From contig CAZFZQ010000023.1 in assembly GCA_964522845.1 (NCBI GenBank), forward strand, positions 1 to 12,846: a stretch of DNA of 12,846 nt. Reading direction: 5' to 3'. Each line of letters starts with the position of its first letter. Position 1 is the stretch's first letter. The DNA is from CAZFZQ01 sp964522845 (GTDB lineage Bacteria > Patescibacteriota > Patescibacteriia > GCA-002772895). Shown in pieces: positions 5,423-9,938 of this stretch. The notes below the pieces were generated by a model that saw only the letters and a list, made by a program, of their open reading frames with translations, was not told where the DNA came from and did no database searches. The position numbers were made by a program, and so were the translations under genes.

Positions 5423-6337
5423 CTATTTTTTTTGGGCGGTGCGGAGCTTTGCGCTGCGCGCCCGCCTGTTTTTTTGCGCCTCCTCCTCGCTCGGTGTAAT
5501 CGGCTTCTTGATCTTGATGACCAAGTGGGGGCTAGTTCTATAGAACCGTTTGACGATTCTATCTTCCAAAGAATGGTACGAAATAATCGCAAGCCGTCCT
5601 CCGGAAGATAAAATCCCAACCCCGTCTTCCAATAATTGTTTTAACGCGCCCAGTTCATCATTCGCTTCAATGCGAAGCGCCTGAAAAACGCGCGTGGCCG
5701 GATGAATCCCGCCGACCCACGGAATCTTTTTTTGCCCGTCCTTCGTAGCTTTACGCGAAGAATGGATCCGCAATTTAGCGCGATAAAACGCCAAGATAAT
5801 CTCCGCCAATTCACCGGTCGTCGCGATCTCGCGGCCGCGTCTGGCTTCCACAACGGCCCGGGCAATATTTATGGCATTTTTTTCTTCGCCGTAGTTGCGA
5901 AAAATATTGCCCAGCTCCTTCTCGCCGTATGTGTTGATTATTTCTTTAGCGCTTATGCCTGAATTTCCGAACCTCATATCCAGGTCTTCGTCGGATTTGA
6001 AAGAAAATCCCCCGCCGCCTTCCTCCAACTGTCCGCTGCGCAAACCCAAATCCGCTAAAATTCCATCTGCTCTTTCAGTGTACTTTTTTAAATTGCGAAA
6101 ATTATCATTAATAATTTTTACCCGTTTCGCAAGTCCCGCTTCTTTCAATCTTTCCTCCGCCACCGCGATCGCTTTTTTATCCAGTTCAAATGCCAAAACT
6201 TTTCCATCCGGCGCGGTATTTTTCAGAATTTCCATCGTATGCCCTCCATCGCCCAGCGTGCAATCAACAAAGTTCTCGCCGGGTTTAGGGTTCAATCCTT
6301 CCATTACCTCCTTCATCATTACCGGTTCGTGAATCAT
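5423..6337 (-). CDS. rsmH: 16S rRNA (cytosine1402-N4)-methyltransferase RsmH (MraW)
   Basis: RsmH uses S-adenosylmethionine to methylate N4 of C1402 in the ribosomal decoding centre and is classically encoded after mraZ. The 304-residue protein starts HEPVMMKEVMEGL, followed by the SAM-binding loop FVDCTLGDGGHT (about 23-34), ADLGLRSGQLEEGGGGFSF (motif normally DLGVSSxQxDxxxRGFSF), LDMRF, HPATRVFQALRIEANDEL, LAIISYHSLEDRIVKRFY and the typical tail RARSAKLRTAQ. I chose ATG 6337: it gives the family N-terminus MIHEPVM, follows mraZ by 4 nt and has GGAG 9 nt upstream. An earlier ATG at 6355 (6 residues longer, overlapping mraZ) has AGGAG immediately adjacent, which is too close. A family B repeat adds about ten residues (SSRKATKDGQ) before the HPATR motif. 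Confidence 0.95.
   Translation of the reverse strand: MIHEPVMMKEVMEGLNPKPGENFVDCTLGDGGHTMEILKNTAPDGKVLAFELDKKAIAVAEERLKEAGLAKRVKIINDNFRNLKKYTERADGILADLGLRSGQLEEGGGGFSFKSDEDLDMRFGNSGISAKEIINTYGEKELGNIFRNYGEEKNAINIARAVVEARRGREIATTGELAEIILAFYRAKLRIHSSRKATKDGQKKIPWVGGIHPATRVFQALRIEANDELGALKQLLEDGVGILSSGGRLAIISYHSLEDRIVKRFYRTSPHLVIKIKKPITPSEEEAQKNRRARSAKLRTAQKK
5736..5765. repeat. Short family B repeat inside rsmH
   Basis: CCGTCCTTCGTAGCTTTACG followed by CGAAGAATGG, with CTTCG/CGAAG arms. It encodes SSRKATKDGQ of RsmH between the helix ending YRAKLRI and the conserved HPATR motif, where the protein normally has a short basic loop. Confidence 0.55.
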
Positions 6338-6341
6338 AATT

Positions 6342-6773
6342 TTATACTCCGGCATCTCCTATTCTTTCAGCGATTTCATCGCCCATTTTTTCAAAATTCG
6401 CGCGATATTTTTCCCACGCATCCTTGTCCCAAATTTCCAAATGGTTATAAAGCCCGGTTACCACCACATCTTTTTTGATGGCGGCAAAATTGCGCAAATA
6501 ATCCGGAATGACCGCTCTGCCCTGCGCATCCAATTTCAAATCCATAGCGCCCGAAAGTTGCGAGCGGACAAAAGAACGCGGATCAGAGTGCACGGTTTTT
6601 ATTTTGGAAAGTTCGGTGGCGCGCCGCTCCCATTCATCCACCGGATAAAGCGCCAAACAATGATCCAATTCGCGCGTAATCACTATGCCTTTGTCAAAAT
6701 CATTGCGAAATTTAGCCGGTATGGCCAACCGGCCCTTATCATCCAAAGTGTGTTGGTATTCGCCGATAAACAT
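6342..6773 (-). CDS. mraZ: MraZ transcriptional regulator / first gene of the dcw cluster
   Basis: MraZ is a ring-forming DNA-binding protein with two SpoVT/AbrB-like swapped-hairpin domains that represses its own division/cell-wall operon in several bacteria. The 143-residue protein shows both repeats: FIGEYQHTLDDKGRLAIPAK (2-21) and GAMDLKLDAQGRAVIPDYLR (about 76-95), each with the DxxGR motif. The start is set at ATG 6773 because MFIGEY is the invariant family N-terminus; an upstream in-frame ATG at 6824 would add 17 unrelated residues. No clear Shine-Dalgarno is seen. A consensus promoter (6909-6937) precedes it with a leader of about 130 nt that contains two opposed DnaA-box sequences. 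It is followed after 4 nt by rsmH, so the two are co-transcribed. Confidence 0.96.
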   Translation of the reverse strand: MFIGEYQHTLDDKGRLAIPAKFRNDFDKGIVITRELDHCLALYPVDEWERRATELSKIKTVHSDPRSFVRSQLSGAMDLKLDAQGRAVIPDYLRNFAAIKKDVVVTGLYNHLEIWDKDAWEKYRANFEKMGDEIAERIGDAGV

Positions 6774-6801
6774 ATGGTCGCTTCGCGACGGATTATTAGA
6801 A

Positions 6802-6877
6802 CTGTGGATAAACCAACTCCCCACACAAAAAACACGTTCAAACCCATTTAAGCCAAAAAATCAGGACTTATCCACAG
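6802..6877. promoter_or_regulatory. Two inverted TTATCCACA sites in the mraZ leader (DnaA-box sequences)
   Basis: TGTGGATAA (6803-6811) and TTATCCACA (6868-6876) are perfect matches to the DnaA-box consensus in opposite orientation. With one flanking base each they form a 10-bp perfect inverted repeat with a 56-bp spacer. A third perfect copy, TTATCCACA, covers the murC stop codon at 3127-3135. The sites could bind DnaA and link division-gene expression to replication initiation, or simply form an mRNA hairpin. Function is inferred. Confidence 0.45.
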
Positions 6878-6908
6878 ATTCTTCCCCATTTTTTACCACC
6901 GTATCTAT

Positions 6909-6937
6909 ATTATACACCATAAAACCCCATTGTTCAA
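6909..6937 (-). promoter_or_regulatory. Sigma70-type promoter of the mraZ-rsmH-ftsL operon
   Basis: On the minus strand TTGAAC (6937-6932), a 17-bp spacer and a perfect TATAAT (6914-6909). The spacer carries TGGGG and TGGTG five bases apart (6929-6925 and 6919-6915), resembling the TGGGN-N5-TGGGN direct repeats bound by MraZ in enterobacteria. Binding here would block the promoter directly. The promoter call is strong; the operator is a suggestion. Confidence 0.8.
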
Positions 6938-6943
6938 CTTATT

Positions 6944-6976
6944 CCCCCCTCCTTTGGAAAAGGAGGGTTGGGGAGG
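6944..6976. repeat. CCCTCCTTT/AAAGGAGGG hairpin upstream of the mraZ promoter
   Basis: CCCTCCTTT (6947-6955) and AAAGGAGGG (6959-6967) form a tight 9-bp stem, with CCCC/GGGG extension on the outside. There is no T-run. It resembles interspersed hairpins of the CCCTCCTTTTCCAAAGGAGGG type seen in many bacterial genomes. It separates the lipoprotein terminator from the mraZ promoter. Confidence 0.6.
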
Positions 6977-6986
6977 ATTTAACAAT

Positions 6987-7013
6987 TAAAAAAACTTGGG
7001 GGTTACCCAAGTT
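6987..7013 (-). terminator. Intrinsic terminator of the lipoprotein gene
   Basis: On the minus strand, directly after the TAA, ACTTGGG pairs with CCCAAGT around a short loop (TAACC), followed by seven T (plus-strand A-run 6988-6994). Compact and well formed. Confidence 0.85.
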
Positions 7014-7372
7014 TACTTTGTGATTTTTTTTCTGATATTTTTGAACTTCTTTCTCAAGTCGGAAAAATTCTTTTCCACCTGTGCCTGCCGAAGTTGCAAC
7101 ATCATCCATTCGCCGCGGATCGCTCGCGCTTCATCCATAAGAAATTTTGCCGCCCTAATCAGATGATCGTTGGTATTGGAAATAAACGAAAGACGAGAAT
7201 TAGTAAAATGATTGCTTCGCTGAAGTTTTTCCATCTGACCATAAAGAATACTATTTTCCGTTCTTACTTCCCGGATTCTTGCCTCAAGATTGCCAACCGT
7301 CCGATTAAACGTTTCCGTGCTGACGCAACCGGCAAAAAGAAAAATTGCAATGAAAAGAACTGCTGCTCGCAT
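7013..7372 (-). CDS. Small predicted lipoprotein with coiled coil (119 aa)
   Basis: The N-terminus MRAAVLFIAIFLFAGC is a lipoprotein signal peptide with lipobox FAGC, so Cys16 would be lipidated and the rest anchored outside the membrane. The mature part is a highly helical, charged sequence (TETFNRTVGNLEARIREVRT, then MEKLQRSNHF and AQVEKNFSDLRKKF), probably a coiled coil. I chose ATG 7372: GAGGAGGT lies 6 nt upstream, whereas the frame stays open 39 nt further (7411) without a ribosome binding site and would bury the signal peptide. No family is recognised. It lies between the terminator of the E2-E1-Ubl operon and its own terminator, so it appears to be an independent unit. A TTGACT at about 7425-7420 on the minus strand might be a -35, but no good -10 is found. 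It is reminiscent of small envelope spacer lipoproteins only in shape. Confidence 0.8.
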   Translation of the reverse strand: MRAAVLFIAIFLFAGCVSTETFNRTVGNLEARIREVRTENSILYGQMEKLQRSNHFTNSRLSFISNTNDHLIRAAKFLMDEARAIRGEWMMLQLRQAQVEKNFSDLRKKFKNIRKKITK

Positions 7373-7423
7373 CTTCCACCTCCTCTTTAACTTTGGCATA
7401 TTGTTTATCAAAAGTCAATTGTC

Positions 7424-7473
7424 TAAAATAAAAAAAGGCCGCCGTTTTCCTCGTGGGGAAATTTGGCGGCCTT
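7424..7473 (-). terminator. Strong intrinsic terminator closing the E2-E1-Ubl operon
   Basis: On the minus strand AAGGCCGCC (7473-7465) pairs perfectly with GGCGGCCTT (7443-7435), with a partly paired inner region, followed by a run of T (plus-strand A-rich stretch 7425-7436). It begins 10 nt after the stop codon of the Ubl gene. Confidence 0.9.
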
Positions 7474-7482
7474 GTGCCGGGG

Positions 7483-7764
7483 TTAGGAGCCGGCGGGCCG
7501 TTCGGAAACCTGGACCTTCACCTCCTTTGCCTTGGCCTGGACGCTGACGCTGTCCTTGGCCCCCACGTGGGTCTGGAGCGTGGCCGGTTTGCCGTTCACG
7601 GTCAAGTCCTTGTTCTTGCCGGACACGCCCACCGCTTCCAGGATCTCGGAGAGCGCCGCGCCGGACTTCGGGAGCTTCGCGGTCTTGGTCGCGGCCGTCG
7701 CACTCGTGCCGACCACCTCAACCTTCACCGTGAGCCCCGCCTCTTCCTTCTTCTTGCGTGCCAT
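7483..7764 (-). CDS. Small ubiquitin-like / ThiS-MoaD-type beta-grasp protein (93 aa)
   Basis: The sequence reads as a beta-grasp domain after a basic tail (ARKKKEEAG): beta strands LTVKVEVVG and KTAKLPKSG, a helix ALSEILEAVGV, then DLTVNGKPATLQTHVGAKDSVSV, which matches the VNG...GDxVxV end of ThiS/MoaD and ubiquitin-like proteins. It is the last gene of an operon whose other two products look like E2 and E1 enzymes, so it is the likely protein modifier. The chain ends EVKVQVSERPAGS: no Gly-Gly terminus, one Gly followed by Ser. Either processing exposes the Gly, or it is used differently, or it is not conjugated. A strong AAGGAGG lies 5 nt before the ATG and the gene starts 15 nt after the E1 stop. 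Codon use is strikingly G/C-ending, far GC-richer than all neighbours. The fold call is from sequence pattern, not a search. Confidence 0.7.
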   Translation of the reverse strand: MARKKKEEAGLTVKVEVVGTSATAATKTAKLPKSGAALSEILEAVGVSGKNKDLTVNGKPATLQTHVGAKDSVSVQAKAKEVKVQVSERPAGS

Positions 7765-7779
7765 GACTGCCTCCTTGGG

Positions 7780-8442
7780 TTAGTAAACCTCAAGAGCCGG
7801 AATTAGCTCTTTGAAGTGTATTTTCTTTTTACCATGTTGCCACCAATTTGTCAAATTAGCGCAAGCAACGCCTGCCGCCATATTGCTTATATAAACAATT
7901 CCGTGCTGGCCACAGGTCAGCATCGCGGCCTGCGATGTGGGATATGAAAAATGTTCATAGTAGGCAATATCATCCGGATTGCAAGGACTCACGGCAAAAA
8001 TCGAAATGAGTTCGGCCGCGGTCCGCGTGTCAATAAAGATATCCACCAGCGGATTATCTTTCACCGCCTGCCAAGCCGCGAGCCGCGCTTCCATAGTGTC
8101 CACGCAAGCAATGACGGAATCGCGAAGCGGCTCGCCCGCGTACATACGGGGCAAGGCCTTGATTTCCACGCCGCTCTGCCGTAGTACCAAATCCTTCAGA
8201 GCCAAAACCTTGAACATCCCCAAATCGGAATTGCCGTAAGCCGACATGGGAATGTTGTGCGATTCAATGGCATCTCCGTCATACACAGTAATATCAGTCA
8301 AGCCGATTTTGGCAAGCATCGCCACCAGCTGACTGCCGACTGAACCGGCGCCCAAAACCACAACCGGCTTAGCGAAGGCCGGATTGAAAATTTTATTCTG
8401 CTGTGAAAAATTCAACCGCTCGCGGTCAAGAAAGGTGCTCAT
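7780..8442 (-). CDS. E1/ThiF-like adenylating enzyme (220 aa)
   Basis: This looks like a ThiF/MoeB/E1 superfamily enzyme, which adenylates the C-terminus of a ubiquitin-like or sulfur-carrier protein. Visible features: an N-terminal arm DRERLNFSQQNKIF corresponding to the R..R.Q helix, the Rossmann loop VVVLGAGSVGSQ (27-38), the acidic end of strand two YDGD (54-57, ribose binding), HNIPMS where ThiF has the NLxRQ motif, GMFKVLALKD with Lys78, and ACVDTMEAR (112-120) with Asp115. The Arg of the NLxRQ motif is absent. Candidate thioester cysteines are Cys154, Cys177 and Cys194; no CxxC zinc knuckles are present. It is slightly shorter than ThiF (about 250). The ATG overlaps the stop of the E2-like gene (ATGA), which implies translational coupling. 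PRTRC-type ThiF proteins are the nearest comparison I can suggest; I cannot prove that relationship. Confidence 0.85.
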   Translation of the reverse strand: MSTFLDRERLNFSQQNKIFNPAFAKPVVVLGAGSVGSQLVAMLAKIGLTDITVYDGDAIESHNIPMSAYGNSDLGMFKVLALKDLVLRQSGVEIKALPRMYAGEPLRDSVIACVDTMEARLAAWQAVKDNPLVDIFIDTRTAAELISIFAVSPCNPDDIAYYEHFSYPTSQAAMLTCGQHGIVYISNMAAGVACANLTNWWQHGKKKIHFKELIPALEVY

Positions 8443-9863
8443 ACCGCCACCGCCTCTCTAATTGTCGGCCACTCTTCAATCTTTACCAACGCCAGCTCCG
8501 GCGTGTATCCGTCGCGAAGCCAGCGAAGCACGTAGCTGAAAGTATCGGCATACCGGAGTGCCGACGCGGCCCGGATGATGGCCTCGGTGGCATTGCCAAA
8601 ACACGGCGTGCCATCCTTGCCAATATGCGGATGCGGCACCCGGTCGGGATGAGTCGGATTTTCCGACCAAACGGAAATGGTTCCATATTTGCTGACACGG
8701 ATAACAAACGAACCCACATTATACATCACCCCGTTATATTTCATGGCGATGGGCTTGGTATGGGCCTGCAGGCCATCATCAATAATCGCCAAATTCTCAA
8801 TGTCAGACAGAGCGCTGATTTTTTTCCATTCCTCGCCAAGCCGCTCGCGGGCATTACTTGCGTACTGATCGGATTTTAATACTTCAAGAAGCTGTATATA
8901 TTGCCGGATATTTTTCTGAATGACAGCAATCTCTTCAAATTTTCCAAGCAACTCCATATTGGTACCGGCCAAAGTTCTCTCAATGTGTTGCGGACGAAGC
9001 GTAAGCCAGTCATAGGCCTCGGACATAAACATCACTTGTTCCAACGGCGCCGGCCGGCTCTCTTTTTTCTCTTTCTTCTCATTACAATAAGCATTCCAGC
9101 ACTCGGCCAAAAGAAGTTCAAAAATCTTAGCGCTGGTTATTTCATTAAAACAAGTTATCATCGGTCCCAAAAAATAAAAATTGGAGCCGACGATTTGCGC
9201 CACCGCGCCGCCATCGTCTTCCGCCGCAATGCCGCGGCCGGGCGTAAAATTCATACACACTTGCTCTTTGCCATCAGCGGCCAAAGGCAAGTTAAACACT
9301 CTTCCTCTGTGGCAGGAAGAAACTTCACCCGGAGGAACGCAATTGGTGAAAATATTGAGCCGTCGCGGCGTCTCCGCGAAAGGCTCGCGGATAAAACCGT
9401 AAGCGCCCGTATGGAAATGGATATCCCAGCCGCCAATGATGCCGGCGAATTCTTCCAACAGGCCGCGATAGCAGATTATCGCCTGCGCGTATTGTTCCCT
9501 TTTGGCCGCGACTTTTTCTTTGTCCGGGTCGTATCCTTCCCAGTGAATTTCCACTTTTCCGCGCGAACCGACAAGAAACGCCAGCTCCGCATCGCCGAGA
9601 AGACAGGTCGTCGGCGACTTAAGAAAAAACGCATCAACGGGAGTAATGCTCAAGACCTCTATTGAGAGGTCCGTGAATCTACTCTCGTTTTTGGCGGAAA
9701 AAATGCAAGCCGGAACTTCAAATTCCCCTACGCGCACCGTGGTCTTTTTGTAACGAATATTCCTCTTCTTAAATTCCGCATAGTGGCTTAGAACCGCGTC
9801 GGCAGAAATGGCAAAAGACAAATTAGCCGGAGTCGCAATCTTCTTAGCCGTTTTCTTGCTCAT
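8439..9863 (-). CDS. E2-like (UBC-fold) protein with large N-terminal region (474 aa)
   Basis: The C-terminal about 110 residues resemble a ubiquitin-conjugating domain. The stretch GTISVWSEN is followed by HPHIGKDGTPCFG, in which His411 and Cys421 are ten residues apart, the same spacing as in the HPN...C active site of eukaryotic E2s (HPNINSNGSICLD). The Cys is followed by helices and YTPELALVKIEEWP. A long helical, probably coiled-coil stretch (about 270-345) links this to an N-terminal region I cannot assign. It contains HFHTG, but no complete JAB peptidase motif. The start ATG 9863 has AAGGAG 6 nt upstream; the frame is open 75 nt further, into the promoter. It is first in an operon with the E1-like and Ubl genes, which is the main support for an E2 role. 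Alternative: a bacterial E2-family protein with lost activity. Confidence 0.75.
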   Translation of the reverse strand: MSKKTAKKIATPANLSFAISADAVLSHYAEFKKRNIRYKKTTVRVGEFEVPACIFSAKNESRFTDLSIEVLSITPVDAFFLKSPTTCLLGDAELAFLVGSRGKVEIHWEGYDPDKEKVAAKREQYAQAIICYRGLLEEFAGIIGGWDIHFHTGAYGFIREPFAETPRRLNIFTNCVPPGEVSSCHRGRVFNLPLAADGKEQVCMNFTPGRGIAAEDDGGAVAQIVGSNFYFLGPMITCFNEITSAKIFELLLAECWNAYCNEKKEKKESRPAPLEQVMFMSEAYDWLTLRPQHIERTLAGTNMELLGKFEEIAVIQKNIRQYIQLLEVLKSDQYASNARERLGEEWKKISALSDIENLAIIDDGLQAHTKPIAMKYNGVMYNVGSFVIRVSKYGTISVWSENPTHPDRVPHPHIGKDGTPCFGNATEAIIRAASALRYADTFSYVLRWLRDGYTPELALVKIEEWPTIREAVAV

Positions 9864-9909
9864 AACCGCTCCTTTTCGGGACTGTTCTGTTGTCAATAAA
9901 ACTGTGGGA

Positions 9910-9938
9910 ACACTACCATAATTTAACGAAGGTGTCAA
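9910..9938 (-). promoter_or_regulatory. Promoter of the E2-E1-Ubl operon, overlapping the uvrC stop codon
   Basis: On the minus strand TTGACA (9938-9933), a 17-bp spacer and TAGTGT (9915-9910) with an extended TG (TGGTAGTGT). The -35 box contains the TGA stop codon of uvrC. Transcription would start near 9903, giving a leader of about 40 nt. This suggests the module is transcribed independently of uvrA-uvrC, though read-through is possible because I see no terminator after uvrC. Confidence 0.7.

Noticed and set aside
5272..5619. 115-codon minus-strand frame running across the rsmH 3' end
   Set aside because: Most of it overlaps the conserved C-terminus of rsmH in another frame; the remainder lies in the inverted-repeat element and has no recognisable protein features.
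6803..6876. DnaA boxes as a replication origin
   Set aside because: Only two boxes, no AT-rich unwinding region beside them, and no dnaA, dnaN or gidA neighbours.
9480..9520. HFHTG in the E2-like protein as a JAB deubiquitinase motif
   Set aside because: The JAB signature needs an upstream Glu plus HxHx7SxxD. The Ser and Asp at the required distances are not present.
8901..9665. 254-codon plus-strand open frame opposite the E2-like gene
   Set aside because: Antisense shadow; no ribosome binding site, and the minus-strand gene has promoter, ribosome binding site and operon overlap.
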